A DNA stretch of 64,000 nt from Neptuniibacter marinus. GTDB taxonomy: Bacteria; Pseudomonadota; Gammaproteobacteria; Pseudomonadales; Balneatricaceae. The DNA is taken from assembly GCF_001597725.1 (NCBI RefSeq), contig NZ_LUTR01000001.1, positions 310,001-374,000 on the forward strand, given 5' to 3'. Of this stretch, positions 37,922 through 46,963 are shown in pieces. The position numbers and the translations under genes were made by a program. The number at the start of each line of letters is the position of its first letter. The first letter of the stretch is position 1. The notes beneath the pieces were generated by a model, which saw only the letters and a program-made list of their open reading frames with translations, made no database searches and was not told the origin of the DNA.

Positions 37922-38767
37922 ATGAGACTCATAAAAACAGCGCTACTATGCCTATTATCCCTAACCTTCACACTTTCCATAAACACTTATGCCGCACCAA
38001 AGTCAGAGCTCTGGGAATACTGGTTACAAAATGATCCGAAGAGCAAGATGGTCATTAGTCATAATCCATGGAATCATTTTCTTTCAACCTATATAGAAAC
38101 AAATAGCAACAGCAATACCGCCGTCAAGGGTATTAATACCCTCAAATATGCGAGCGTAACAGCAGCGGATAAACAGGCCCTAAAAAGCTATATTGCCACA
38201 CTCACGGCCCTACCCATTAGCCAATATAATCGTAATCAACAGCGGGCTTACTGGATAAACTTATACAATGCACTGACCGTTGATGTGGTACTCGACCACT
38301 ACCCCGTCAAATCTATTATGAATATCAAACTCTCAGGCTTATTCACCCGAGGGCCATGGAAGAAAGAACTGATTAGTGTTGAGCAGCAATCATTAAGTCT
38401 CAACGATATAGAGCATCGAATTCTTCGCCCTATTTGGAAAGATCCTAGAACCCATTATGCCGTTAACTGCGCATCCCTTGGCTGCCCAAATTTAAGCACA
38501 CAAGCTTATACAGCAGAAAACATGGAACAACAGCTAGAACAAGCAGCAACTGCTTTTATCAACCATCCAAGAGGCGTAGAAATCAAAGACGGTACGTTGA
38601 TAGTATCAAGTATTTACAACTGGTTTAAAGAGGATTTTGGAGGCGATGACACTCAGGTAATTAAACACCTAGAACAATACGCTAAAGAACCTCTCAAGCA
38701 TCAACTATCAAAGGTACAAAGCATTTTTGATGATCAATATAATTGGCAATTAAATGAAGCTCGATAA
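37922..38767 (+). CDS. Secreted DUF547 domain protein
   Basis: A 281-residue protein with a signal peptide (cleavage near 'TYA-AP'). DUF547 hallmarks are 'NRNQQRAYWINLYNALTVDVVLDHYP', 'SLNDIEHRILRP', 'HYAVNCASLGCPNLS' and 'SSIYNWFKEDFGG'. The conserved Cys pair in 'NCASLGC' may form a disulfide or bind metal. The family is widespread and its biochemistry is not established. It is the last ordinary gene before the REP/RAYT region. Confidence 0.88.
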   Translation: MRLIKTALLCLLSLTFTLSINTYAAPKSELWEYWLQNDPKSKMVISHNPWNHFLSTYIETNSNSNTAVKGINTLKYASVTAADKQALKSYIATLTALPISQYNRNQQRAYWINLYNALTVDVVLDHYPVKSIMNIKLSGLFTRGPWKKELISVEQQSLSLNDIEHRILRPIWKDPRTHYAVNCASLGCPNLSTQAYTAENMEQQLEQAATAFINHPRGVEIKDGTLIVSSIYNWFKEDFGGDDTQVIKHLEQYAKEPLKHQLSKVQSIFDDQYNWQLNEAR

Positions 38768-38815
38768 CCCTCCAAGCAAAAAACTCCATGAGCGCATTAG
38801 TAGAATCTATCAGCG

Positions 38816-38940
38816 AAACCTCTTATGACAGGCACTTTTCGAAACCTCTTAGGACATAAACCTCTTAGGACAGGCATTCTTAAATTGACAATAAATAATC
38901 CGCCTCCTAAGATAGATTCAACAGAAACTATTCAATTTAG
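38816..38940 (+). repeat. REP-like repeat cluster upstream of the RAYT gene
   Basis: Three copies of AAACCTCTTAkGACA occur at 38816-38830, 38842-38856 and 38858-38872. The first and third continue into GGCA. CTTAGGACAGGC of the third copy can pair with GCCTCCTAAG about 45 bases downstream (near 38912), giving a REP-type imperfect hairpin. RAYT transposases act on such hairpins next to their own genes. Confidence 0.65.
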
Positions 38941-38966
38941 CTACCCATCGATAAAAGGATTTACCG

Positions 38967-39948
38967 ATGACTCGCCCACGAAAGGAACTCGTATCTATAC
39001 AAGATACTCCCTATTACCATGTCGTTTCTCGCTGTGTTCGCCGCTCGTACTTATGTGGCGTTGACTACTCAACCGGTAAAAGCTACGAGCACCGTCGTCA
39101 ATGGATTGAAGACCGTATACGCATTTTATCCTCCCTCTTCACTATCGATATCTGCGCCTATGCCATTATGTCCAACCATCACCACCTCGTACTAAAACTC
39201 AATCCAAGTGTGGCTGATACATGGTCTGATGCCGAGGTAGTTAAACGCTGGCAGTGCCTCTTTAAAGGCCCTTTACTAATCCAGCAATGGGCATCAGGCG
39301 AGACTCTGAGCAAGACTCAGTTAAATAGTGTAACCGAGATAATAGCAGTCTACCGAACACGGTTAACCAGCCTTAGTTGGTTTATGAAATGCCTAAACGA
39401 GCCGATTGCTCGCCAAGCGAACCTAGAGGATAAATGTACGGGTCACTTTTGGGAGTCTCGCTTTAAATCCCAAGCCCTATTAACAGAAGAAGCACTGCTG
39501 TCTTGCATGGCTTACGTTGACCTCAATCCCATACGCTCAGAGATGGCAAACACGCCTGAAGACTCAGAACACACCAGCATCAAAGAACGCATCGCTCCTC
39601 AATTCAATTTACATTCAGCAATTATCGACCATAAAGTACAACTCGCCTTACAGGACTTTAAAATTCCACTCAAAGCTCTACTTCAATTTACCAAAACGAC
39701 TAAACAAAACGACTAAACAAAACGAGCAACAAGGTATTTTACTCGACTTTAAAGATTACTTAACTCTAATTGATATAACGGGACGAATGGTTAAAAACGA
39801 TGGCCGGGGAGCAATCGCGGCATCATTACCCCCCATATTAGAAAGGCTGAAGCTCAATAATGAAAACTGGTTCGATAATATCACTCAGTTTGAAAAAGTT
39901 TACGCGAAAAGATTTGCTCGAAAACGACGGTCAAGGCAAGCAGCCTAA
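38967..39948 (+). pseudogene. REP-associated tyrosine transposase (RAYT, Y1 family), frame broken by a 13-bp duplication
   Basis: The first frame (38967-39716, 249 residues) carries the Y1 transposase signature 'AYAIMSNHHHLVL' (HUH-type metal site), 'GHFWESRFKSQALL' and 'AYVDLNPIRS', which is RAYT-like. Near the end the unit AAAACGACTAAAC is repeated at 39693-39705 and 39706-39718, shifting the frame to an immediate stop. Removing one 13-bp copy restores a single 322-codon frame ending at 39948 whose tail includes 'KDYLTLIDITGRMVKND' and 'YAKRFARKRRSRQAA'. The catalytic domain is intact, so a shortened protein could still be made. AAAGGA precedes the ATG. Confidence 0.88.
39693..39725 (+). 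repeat. 13-bp tandem duplication inside the RAYT gene
   Basis: Two full copies and a partial third of AAAACGACTAAAC. The length is not a multiple of three, so the duplication shifts the reading frame. The copies are identical, which suggests a recent event or a sequencing/assembly artefact. Confidence 0.9.
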
Positions 39949-40115
39949 ACCCTCACCCCCCTATTCAAGTTGACGACAAAAAGCAGCTGACTTGCTGGAG
40001 ATAACCATTGTCTCCAAAACATAAAATAATCGCCTACAACCCTTTAATCACAGTACTTAGCTACTGAAAATTCCTAAAAGCTTTTTTTATGGAATGAATC
40101 CAAAAATCTTTCTTC

Positions 40116-40130
40116 AAAAGTGCCTGACCC
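40116..40130 (-). repeat. REP-like motif downstream of the RAYT gene
   Basis: AAAAGTGCCTGACCC is the inverted counterpart of GACAGGCACTTTT at 38827-38839; 11 bases (CAGGCACTTTT) are identical after inversion. The pair brackets the transposase gene. Confidence 0.5.
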
Positions 40131-40272
40131 TGATTAGACTTGTCTCATGCAGGCATGAGTCCAGAGCAAGTAGAACAATTTCGTGGCGGGTGCTTAGCTC
40201 TAGATACCAGCGGTTCCTATGGGTCGGTAGATAATAAAAATGCGACAAAAAGTGCCTCGCGGCGTGCTCTAA

Positions 40273-40682
40273 AGATATAAATATACACAACAATCGCCAT
40301 ACAATATACACAACAATCGCCATACAACTCTCTGCTACGGAGCCTACAATAACTTTAAAAAGTCGATAGCGGAAAAACTTGATAAACCAATTGCCCGAGT
40401 TACAGCAACCGTTGACTATACGCAGCAACTCGGTTGGAAACTTGTATCCACAAACAATACTCAAGCCTCTAAGCATTGTGATCGGATCACTCTTACCGCC
40501 GCCACAGCATATCCCGCACACCACTCAAGGGACATCAAATGATGATCGCTAATGTGAATGAGGTTCCTGTTGGCGCAGTAGAAAGCCCCACGGTTCTCAT
40601 TAACCTACGTATAAAATCTGATAACAAACAATCTGGGAGATGTACCGCAGAGGTCGTTTACTTACGCTGCCCAGCGCTATAG
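40273..40682 (+). pseudogene. Possible decayed gene (two overlapping protein-like frames)
   Basis: One plus-strand frame runs open from 40273 to a TGA at 40540-40542 without a start codon and reads protein-like, e.g. 'KLDKPIARVTATVDYTQQ' and 'KHCDRITLTAATAYPAHH'. A second frame starts at ATG 40539 (ATGA overlap) and ends at 40682 with 47 codons, including 'VGAVESPTVLINLRI' and 'GRCTAEVVYLRC'. Together they could be a frameshifted small Cys-containing protein. The 23-bp duplication lies at the beginning. No family was recognised, so this is tentative. Confidence 0.3.
40281..40327 (+). repeat. 23-bp tandem duplication
   Basis: The unit ATATACACAACAATCGCCATACA is present twice without mismatch at a period of 23 bp. 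It is the second perfect short tandem duplication within 0.7 kb. Confidence 0.9.
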
Positions 40683-40731
40683 CAATCACTTGCAGATAAA
40701 GCAGGAATTAAATACTCTCTCGCTAAAACAA

Positions 40732-40756
40732 ATAAAAGCCCAGAATGGGCTTTTAT
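40732..40756. terminator. Terminator at the end of the iron operon
   Basis: ATAAAAGCCC and GGGCTTTTAT form a 10-bp stem with a five-base loop. On the minus strand it is followed by TTGTTTT. It lies about 30 bp after the stop of the ferric-binding protein gene. Confidence 0.85.
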
Positions 40757-40784
40757 GATGTGCAGTAAGACTGTCCAAAGCCTG

Positions 40785-41801
40785 TTATGGGTAGCCTGCT
40801 GCTTTTGCTAGTTTTTGGGCTGTGTGTAGATGCATACCTATATTAGATAGATTGGTTGTATCCATCTTAAATTTTCCGAGCCTCGCCACTTCCCTTGCAG
40901 GGTAAACATCTGGATTAGCTGGGTATTCCATGCTTAACTTGGCATAAGTAGCTTGCGGCTCTTTAGTGGTTAACCACTCTAAAAAGTCGATCGCTTGAGC
41001 TTGATTAGGCGTATTGGCGACGACCGCCGCGCCCGTAATATTCACATGAGTGCCCATCCCCTTTTGATCCGTCCAAAAGAGTTTTAGTTTGGTATCCGGC
41101 TCCTGTCTTTTGAACCGTATAAAGTAATAAGAGTTCACAATACCTACATCACAACGACCTTGGTTAATCGCATCAAGCACCTGTATATCATCGCCGAAAG
41201 GCGCCACGGCTAAATTATCCACCCAACCGCGCATAATCTGAGCAGTTTTTTCTTCCCCTTCATGATTAGCTAACATCGCGACGAAGGCTTGAGTATAAGC
41301 TGACTGAGAAGTGAGCAAGCAGAGTTTAGCTTTCCATTTAGGAGATGCTAAATCACTGTAACTGCTTAGCTCACTCGCCTTAACTTTGGCTGGGTTGTAA
41401 ACAATTGTACGAGCTCTACTGGCAAAGCCAAACCAATCCTGTTTTGGTGATGTAAGATGGGCAGGTACGTTCTCTGAAAGAGTGCTTGATTGAACCGACG
41501 CTAACAACCCTTTCTCTGACGCCATCCAGAAATACTCAGCTCCTGAAGCGATCATCAGATCAGCTTTTTTAATCTCTGCTTGCGTACTTTGCGCTTCATT
41601 TTCTAGACGTGAAATCAGCTCCACTGCAGGGCTAACAAGATAGTTGACGGCTACGCCAGTTTCTAATGCATATTCATTTAATAGAGGTTTTATATAACTG
41701 GCATTACGTGATGAATAAACCATGAGATCTGCCGCCAGACTAGCAGTTGAAAGTAGAGGTAGCGCTAAGGCCGTAGCAAGTAAGCTATATTTAAATCGCA
41801 T
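40785..41801 (-). CDS. Periplasmic ferric-iron-binding protein (FbpA/FutA/IdiA family)
   Basis: A 338-residue solute-binding protein with a signal peptide (cleavage near 'SLA-AD'). The opening 'DLMVYSSRNASYIKPLLN', the mid-domain 'FGDDIQVLDAINQGRCDVGIVNSYYF' and the tandem Tyr in 'NSYYF' are the Fe3+-binding class hallmarks. Normally it feeds an FbpB permease and FbpC ATPase, but neither is encoded nearby. It lies 30 bp after the PiuC-like gene and ends the operon. Confidence 0.92.
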   Translation of the reverse strand: MRFKYSLLATALALPLLSTASLAADLMVYSSRNASYIKPLLNEYALETGVAVNYLVSPAVELISRLENEAQSTQAEIKKADLMIASGAEYFWMASEKGLLASVQSSTLSENVPAHLTSPKQDWFGFASRARTIVYNPAKVKASELSSYSDLASPKWKAKLCLLTSQSAYTQAFVAMLANHEGEEKTAQIMRGWVDNLAVAPFGDDIQVLDAINQGRCDVGIVNSYYFIRFKRQEPDTKLKLFWTDQKGMGTHVNITGAAVVANTPNQAQAIDFLEWLTTKEPQATYAKLSMEYPANPDVYPAREVARLGKFKMDTTNLSNIGMHLHTAQKLAKAAGYP

Positions 41802-41831
41802 TATTAAATCGCCTATAAGAAAATCAAAAAG

Positions 41832-42518
41832 TTAAGAAGGTTTTGCCCATTGGCGTAGCAAGTTGTGATAAATCCCACTCAGATTAACCACTTCACTATG
41901 GGTTTGGCCGAGCTCGACGGTGAGTTGTTGAACCGTTTGATCTAGGTTAAACAACGTCTCCCGTTGCTGGATATCGCTCACTAAGCTTTGAATCCAGAAG
42001 AATGAAGCGACCCGCACACCTTTAGTGACCGGCGTGACCTGATGTAAACTGGTGGAAGGATAAAGCACCATATCACCCGCTGCGAGCTTTACGGTTTGTG
42101 CGCCATATTGCGTTTCAATGCTAAGCTCGCCTCCCTCATACTCATCAGGTTCAGCAAGAAAAATCGTTGCAGAAAGGTCGGTTCGTAGAGTTTGGTTGGT
42201 CTCAGGTACCTGCATTAACGCCGCATCTACGTGGGCACCATAAGTCTCATTCTCGCTATAACGGTTAAACTTAGGCGGGTAGATTTTGTCCGGCAACGCA
42301 GCCGAAATAAAGGTCGGGTGCTGCGATAAGGCACGCACAATATGATGCCCTAAGCTGATAGCCGGCTCTTTACTATCATCTAGCTGCTGGTTCTTTTTTA
42401 CCTTACGCGCGATACTACCCGCAGTTTGACTGCCCGCTTGCCAATTAGCGCTCTCTAGATGTGTTCTGATCTGCTCTACTTCAGCCTTAGACAGCAACTC
42501 TGGAATGGTAATTAACAT
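41832..42518 (-). CDS. PKHD-type Fe(II)/2-oxoglutarate hydroxylase (PiuC/YbiX family)
   Basis: A 228-residue cytoplasmic dioxygenase. The metal triad is visible as 'YGAHVDAAL' (His-x-Asp) and the later '[12 protein letters not shown]' (His, plus Arg for 2-oxoglutarate). '[14 protein letters not shown]' and 'VLYPSTSLH' are family blocks. In E. coli (fiu-ybiX) and Pseudomonas (piuA-piuC) it pairs with a TonB receptor for catecholate siderophores, as here. Its substrate is not settled. The first 7 bp overlap the end of the FMN dehydrogenase gene. Confidence 0.93.
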   Translation of the reverse strand: MLITIPELLSKAEVEQIRTHLESANWQAGSQTAGSIARKVKKNQQLDDSKEPAISLGHHIVRALSQHPTFISAALPDKIYPPKFNRYSENETYGAHVDAALMQVPETNQTLRTDLSATIFLAEPDEYEGGELSIETQYGAQTVKLAAGDMVLYPSTSLHQVTPVTKGVRVASFFWIQSLVSDIQQRETLFNLDQTVQQLTVELGQTHSEVVNLSGIYHNLLRQWAKPS

Positions 42519-43657
42519 TCATTTCTCCGGCTTAAATTTGATGATTCCGTCGTAAGATCGGCCAGCCTAATGTCATTGATCGTGGCGCAACCAGTCATCG
42601 CCATAGTGAGCTCAAGCTCTTCTCTTAACAACTTGATCATATGCGCAACACCTAAAGCGCCGGCGACACTGAGTGCATATACCTGTAAACGCCCAATAAG
42701 CACTGCATCAGCGCCTAAAGCAATGGCTTTAAATATATCTCCACCAGAGCGAATACCGCTATCTAACAACAATGGAAATCTATCACCGACCGCTGAACGG
42801 ATAGCAGGCAACATGGAGAGGCTAGCAGGCACACCATCCAATGTTCTACCGCCATGGTTAGATACAATAATACCGGCGGCGCCTAAGGCTTTTAATTCGA
42901 GGGCATCCTCACTATGCAAAACCCCTTTTATCAATACAGGTACAGGGCTGTTTTCAAGGAGCCACTGTAATTGTTCTCGCGAAGGGAGGTTTTGCATATA
43001 ACTTTGAAAAATATGACTTTGATTTCCCGCAGAGGATGATCTACTAGCTGCCATCTGATCAACTAAATTGGCGGCAATAAGGTCGGCAGGAAATGTGAAT
43101 CTAGCCCGCTGAGCTCGCATACTGGGCTGCTGAATAGCGGCATCTAAAGTCACAACTATAGCTCTATAACCTGCGGCCACAGCCCGCTTTAATAAGTGTT
43201 TGGTATCTTTAAAATCCGGCTGAAAATAGAGCTGAAACCACCGTTCTGACCCAGCTTTTTCCGCTATCTGTTCCAAGGTCATGGAAGATAGTGTGCTCGC
43301 CACTATGCAGCTATCCGTCGCTTGGGCTGCATAAGCTGCTGCTTGCTCACCTTGAGGATGAACTAAGGTTTGATAAGCAACAGGGGCTAATAATATGGGG
43401 TGTTTAAAACGCTGTCCCAGCAACTCAGTTGTTGTAGAGCCTTGATCAACATCGCGTAGAACACGCGGAATAAAAGCGAGCTTTGCAAAGGCCTGTTGAT
43501 TTTTGGTTAAAGTGACATCATGCCCACTGCCTCCCGAGATATAAGCAAAGCGATCTTGGGAGATAAAGTCCGGTGCGAGTAACTCATAATCCTGAGCAGA
43601 TAAAATCTCAGGGGGTATATAGTTAAGCGTTTCTAGAATTTTTCTGGGTTCGTACAT
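42512..43657 (-). CDS. FMN-dependent alpha-hydroxy-acid dehydrogenase (LldD/glycolate oxidase family)
   Basis: A 381-residue TIM-barrel flavoprotein that oxidises an L-2-hydroxy acid such as lactate. Family motifs: '[21 protein letters not shown]', '[17 protein letters not shown]', '[14 protein letters not shown]', the catalytic His region '[13 protein letters not shown]' and '[16 protein letters not shown]'. Its presence inside an iron-uptake operon is unusual; it could act on a hydroxycarboxylate siderophore or its breakdown product, but this is inference. A terminator lies just upstream, between it and the receptor gene. Confidence 0.92.
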   Translation of the reverse strand: MYEPRKILETLNYIPPEILSAQDYELLAPDFISQDRFAYISGGSGHDVTLTKNQQAFAKLAFIPRVLRDVDQGSTTTELLGQRFKHPILLAPVAYQTLVHPQGEQAAAYAAQATDSCIVASTLSSMTLEQIAEKAGSERWFQLYFQPDFKDTKHLLKRAVAAGYRAIVVTLDAAIQQPSMRAQRARFTFPADLIAANLVDQMAASRSSSAGNQSHIFQSYMQNLPSREQLQWLLENSPVPVLIKGVLHSEDALELKALGAAGIIVSNHGGRTLDGVPASLSMLPAIRSAVGDRFPLLLDSGIRSGGDIFKAIALGADAVLIGRLQVYALSVAGALGVAHMIKLLREELELTMAMTGCATINDIRLADLTTESSNLSRRNEC

Positions 43658-43670
43658 ATATCATCACTTA

Positions 43671-43699
43671 TAAAAAACAGGGCTACTATTGTAGCCCTG
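43671..43699 (-). terminator. Internal terminator between receptor and FMN dehydrogenase genes
   Basis: On the minus strand CAGGGCTAC and GTAGCCCTG form a perfect 9-bp stem with a four-base loop, followed by T6 then ATAAG. It ends only about 14 bp before the next start codon, so distal genes need read-through or a promoter inside the receptor gene. Confidence 0.88.
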
Positions 43700-43732
43700 C
43701 CAAAGGAAATATCCGAAGGGGGGATACTAACT

Positions 43733-46075
43733 TTAGAAGCTATATTCCATCGTTAGCTGAACATTCCTTTTATCACCAATGTAAGTGAATGCACCTGAAC
43801 GATAAGCCGCTAAATAATAATCCTCATCAAGAAGATTGTTTACGTTTAATCTAAGTAGCATATCGCGATTAACTTTATAAGACGCAAATGCATCTAATAC
43901 AGTGTATTCAGGAACACCTCTCTCTTCGTTAGCCGCCGTATCTGGCTGACCTGTATAACGAACACTTTCGTAAGTTGCTGTACCGCCGAAAGCAAAAGCT
44001 TGAGTCGCTTGATATCTAAGATGTAAAGAGGCAGATTTATCAGCAAAGTTAGCTAACGTTTTACCTACATTATCTTCGATAATAGATTCTTTCACTTTAG
44101 CATTCATCAATGCGATACCTGCCTGAACACTCAGTTTATCGGTAAGATTACCGGCAATGCCAAGCTCAATACCTTCTACTTCGTTTTTACCTGTATTTAA
44201 AGTACCGACAGTTGAATACGAATTACCATCTGAAGACTCCATCACATCACTCTTTGTAATACGGAAGAGCGCTGCTGTCGCTAGTAATTTATCATCATTA
44301 AAGCGCCATTTAGTACCAAGTTCCCAGCTGTCTGTTTTTTCAGGGTTACCTAAAACAGGGTTAGCGCCTTCGGCACAGATACCACCATAACCACAACTTG
44401 TACCTACGTCCGATTCACCACCATTGAGGTTAGTCGCCGTTGAGAAACTCGCATAAACATTCGCTTTAGGGTTGATTTTATAACTTGCCCCAACATGACC
44501 ATTCCAGAAACCATCTTCATTGATGAAATCAGTCAACTCGCGACCTGTGCCCGGATCATAATTAGCCGTAGTTTTATAGTCATAGTAGTCATAACGTAGG
44601 CCACCAAACAGGGTCCACTTATCCGTTATGTCCACTGTATCCATCATGGAAAGGGATATGGTTTTTATATTCCAATCGGAATCCCAATCACCTTTAGATA
44701 TATCGCGCTGGAGCAATGAGTTAACATCCGAAACTTCAGCACCACTAGCATCATTTAGGCAATATGCAGCACCTGGGCCTCTACGACCAGAGGAAAAACA
44801 GTTCGACGCTCCTGTGGCCGTATTATCATACACACCATTAAGTACTTGCTGATCGGTATACTCTAGGCCAAATACAAGCTCATGATTTAAACCACCCAGC
44901 TCACGATCCATCAACAGGTTAAACTGGTTAGCAAAATACTCAACTTCCTGCCAACCTTGGTGGGTACTTAAAGTAGCTGAACTATATCCATTAGTGCCGT
45001 TTGTTGCATCGGCAAGCGTAGGATAAGCCGTAGTACCACGTGCACCGGTTGTTACATAACCGTTATCAGTTGTGCCGTAACGGGTTAAGTTAACAATACG
45101 AGTATCGGGATTAACTTCATAACCTATACGTAGTGTGGCTGTATCAACCTCGGAATCCAGAAAATCTTCATTTTGAAGATACACAGGGATATTAGCTACC
45201 GGTTGTCCATCCCCTGAGGTATCAAGGTAGGTACCTAAATCCGGTTTATCATTACCTTCAAAGTGGTAATAATCAGCAGTAATTTCTAAATCATCACTTG
45301 GTTGATGAGTAATCGAGAAAGCTGCACCTTTACGCTGACGATCAGCTGGCGCACGATCGGGCACATCCTCTTCTGCATGCAGGATGTTAGCTCGAATTGC
45401 CGTATCATAGTTAATAACTTGGTTCGTATCTAAAGATACACGATGATGACTATCTGTACCTATACCTGCTGAAAGCTTAGTAAAATCATATTCAGAACTT
45501 GCACGTTTAGTTGCAGAGTTCACAGCACCACCAGTAGTACCACGGCCAGCAAAGCTAGAACTTGGCCCTTTACTAATCTCAACCTGCTCAGTTGCAAAGC
45601 TTTCACGGATTGTCATGCCAGGATCACGCATACCGTCGACAAAAACATCACTGCGGGCTTCATGACCACGAATCACATAACGGTCACCAAATGCGTTACC
45701 ATTTTCACCCGTGCCTACAGTAATACCCGGCTGTCCATCAAGGATCTCGCGCAGGTCTGTGCGCCCAGTATCAGCAAGCTCTGTTGCAGTAAGTACAGTA
45801 ATTGTTTGCGGCGTTTCCGCAAGGTCACGCGTACGGCGAGGGTCTGATAGCCGTTCAGCCAAGTAAGGAGAGCCTGGTACCGCGTAAGGATTAGTATCTG
45901 GTGTGACGGATTCTTCAACAGTCAGCTTATCGAGGGAGATTGTTTCCTCTGCAGTAGCTACACCAGCCATCAAGGTACCTGAAATTGCTAAGGCTAAAGT
46001 GCCTGGGGTAAAGGCGCTTTTCTTTCCTATATTTCGCTCTATGCTAGAGGGCTTTTTTGTATTGGCTTGATACAT
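43733..46075 (-). CDS. TonB-dependent siderophore receptor (catecholate-type, Fiu/PiuA-like)
   Basis: A 780-residue outer-membrane receptor. A long signal region (about 1-42) precedes the TonB box 'ETISLDKLTV', then a plug with 'AETPQTITVLTATELADTG', 'YVIRGHEARSDVFVDGMRD' and 'EQVEISKGPSSSFAGRGTTGG', and a 22-strand barrel ending in a terminal Phe ('LTMEYSF'). 'LRYDYYDYKTT' and 'NKYASFSTATN'-type strands mark the siderophore class. With the adjacent PiuC/YbiX homologue, a catecholate ligand is most likely. It lies 9 bp after tonB, so it is driven with the energising genes. Confidence 0.95.
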   Translation of the reverse strand: MYQANTKKPSSIERNIGKKSAFTPGTLALAISGTLMAGVATAEETISLDKLTVEESVTPDTNPYAVPGSPYLAERLSDPRRTRDLAETPQTITVLTATELADTGRTDLREILDGQPGITVGTGENGNAFGDRYVIRGHEARSDVFVDGMRDPGMTIRESFATEQVEISKGPSSSFAGRGTTGGAVNSATKRASSEYDFTKLSAGIGTDSHHRVSLDTNQVINYDTAIRANILHAEEDVPDRAPADRQRKGAAFSITHQPSDDLEITADYYHFEGNDKPDLGTYLDTSGDGQPVANIPVYLQNEDFLDSEVDTATLRIGYEVNPDTRIVNLTRYGTTDNGYVTTGARGTTAYPTLADATNGTNGYSSATLSTHQGWQEVEYFANQFNLLMDRELGGLNHELVFGLEYTDQQVLNGVYDNTATGASNCFSSGRRGPGAAYCLNDASGAEVSDVNSLLQRDISKGDWDSDWNIKTISLSMMDTVDITDKWTLFGGLRYDYYDYKTTANYDPGTGRELTDFINEDGFWNGHVGASYKINPKANVYASFSTATNLNGGESDVGTSCGYGGICAEGANPVLGNPEKTDSWELGTKWRFNDDKLLATAALFRITKSDVMESSDGNSYSTVGTLNTGKNEVEGIELGIAGNLTDKLSVQAGIALMNAKVKESIIEDNVGKTLANFADKSASLHLRYQATQAFAFGGTATYESVRYTGQPDTAANEERGVPEYTVLDAFASYKVNRDMLLRLNVNNLLDEDYYLAAYRSGAFTYIGDKRNVQLTMEYSF

Positions 46076-46084
46076 TGTCTGTCC

Positions 46085-46963
46085 TTAAAATAACTTACGT
46101 GTTGGGTTCAATGAGAATTCAATCGGTAGTGTTAAATCTAGTGGGCCCTCACCTAGCTCAGAAGGAATGCTAGGGAATGGACTTGCTCGCAACAGCATAT
46201 CTGTTGCTTCCTTATCCAATCGAGAATCACCTGAACTTGTGACGATTCTCGAACTTTTTACCCGACCATTTTTCTGAATCACAAAACTAACCACTACCGT
46301 ACCGGTGACTCCATCTTTTCGAGCACTGCGCGGGTAACGTTTAACCCGGGCAATGCGCACCAAAACTTTGCTTAAATAGCTCTGCCTTGCCGCTGGATTA
46401 CCACCCGTTTCTACACGCGTTCCAACACCCGTTGCCTTAGTTGCAATCGGTGTTGATTTTGCGCTGCTATCTGCCTCTTTTGCCTTAAGATCGTTAGTGG
46501 GTTCACTTATAGGCTGAGGTTTTTTTGTTATATCAGGTCTCTTCTCCGGCTGTTTTACCGGTTCTTGCTTGAGCGTTTTTTTTGTTTTTGGTTTCGGCGT
46601 TGGTACAGGTTCAATCGTTTCTTCCTGCTCAGGTTCAACAACTGGCTCTGGCTCAACGATTTTCTCCTGCTTCGCTTCAACAACCGGCTCTGGTTCAACT
46701 ACTTCTTCTTGCTCTTGTTCCTTTTCTAGATCAGGCTTATCGCTGTTTTTTTCTTCGACTAAATTGCTCTCAACGATCTCATCACGCACTTCTGCAGTTT
46801 CAGTGAAACTGCCGGCAATACCAACACTTACCAACAAACCATCCTGCCCTTCAGCGATTGCACCTTCGCTATCTTTACCTAATATCCAAGGTGTTATTAA
46901 CGCTATATGGATAAATACCGCGACTATTAGGCAGAGTAATACCTGTTTTTTAGCTATCATCAT
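46085..46963 (-). CDS. tonB: TonB energy transducer
   Basis: A 292-residue periplasm-spanning protein: one N-terminal membrane helix (about 8-28), a Pro/Glu/Lys-rich rod (about 80-170) with repeated 'VEPEPVV' units, and a C-terminal TonB domain (about 200-290) with 'YPRSARKDGVTGTVVVSFVIQKNGRV' and 'LDLTLPIEF'. It carries proton-motive energy from ExbB/ExbD to the receptor encoded 9 bp downstream, so it is probably dedicated to that receptor. The start overlaps exbD by 4 bp. Confidence 0.95.
   Translation of the reverse strand: MMIAKKQVLLCLIVAVFIHIALITPWILGKDSEGAIAEGQDGLLVSVGIAGSFTETAEVRDEIVESNLVEEKNSDKPDLEKEQEQEEVVEPEPVVEAKQEKIVEPEPVVEPEQEETIEPVPTPKPKTKKTLKQEPVKQPEKRPDITKKPQPISEPTNDLKAKEADSSAKSTPIATKATGVGTRVETGGNPAARQSYLSKVLVRIARVKRYPRSARKDGVTGTVVVSFVIQKNGRVKSSRIVTSSGDSRLDKEATDMLLRASPFPSIPSELGEGPLDLTLPIEFSLNPTRKLF

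Larger units (their letters stand above)
39949..40731. other. Degenerate region between RAYT gene and iron operon
   Basis: About 780 bp with no intact gene. It contains a small hairpin TGGAGA/TCTCCA (39996-40016), a REP-like motif at 40116-40130, a 23-bp tandem duplication at 40281-40327, and two protein-like plus-strand fragments listed separately. The region looks like decaying accessory sequence next to the transposase. Confidence 0.55.

Noticed and set aside
38816-38872. CRISPR array from the three short repeats.
   Set aside because: The repeats are 15 bp and spaced 26 and 16 bp apart with no unique spacers of uniform length; they fit REP elements beside a RAYT gene instead.
40114-40524. 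A 136-codon minus-strand frame with many Cys, His and hydrophobic residues.
   Set aside because: It is antisense to plus-strand frames that look more protein-like, has odd composition with clustered Cys, no clear ribosome site, and includes the 23-bp duplication and a REP-like motif. No family was recognisable.
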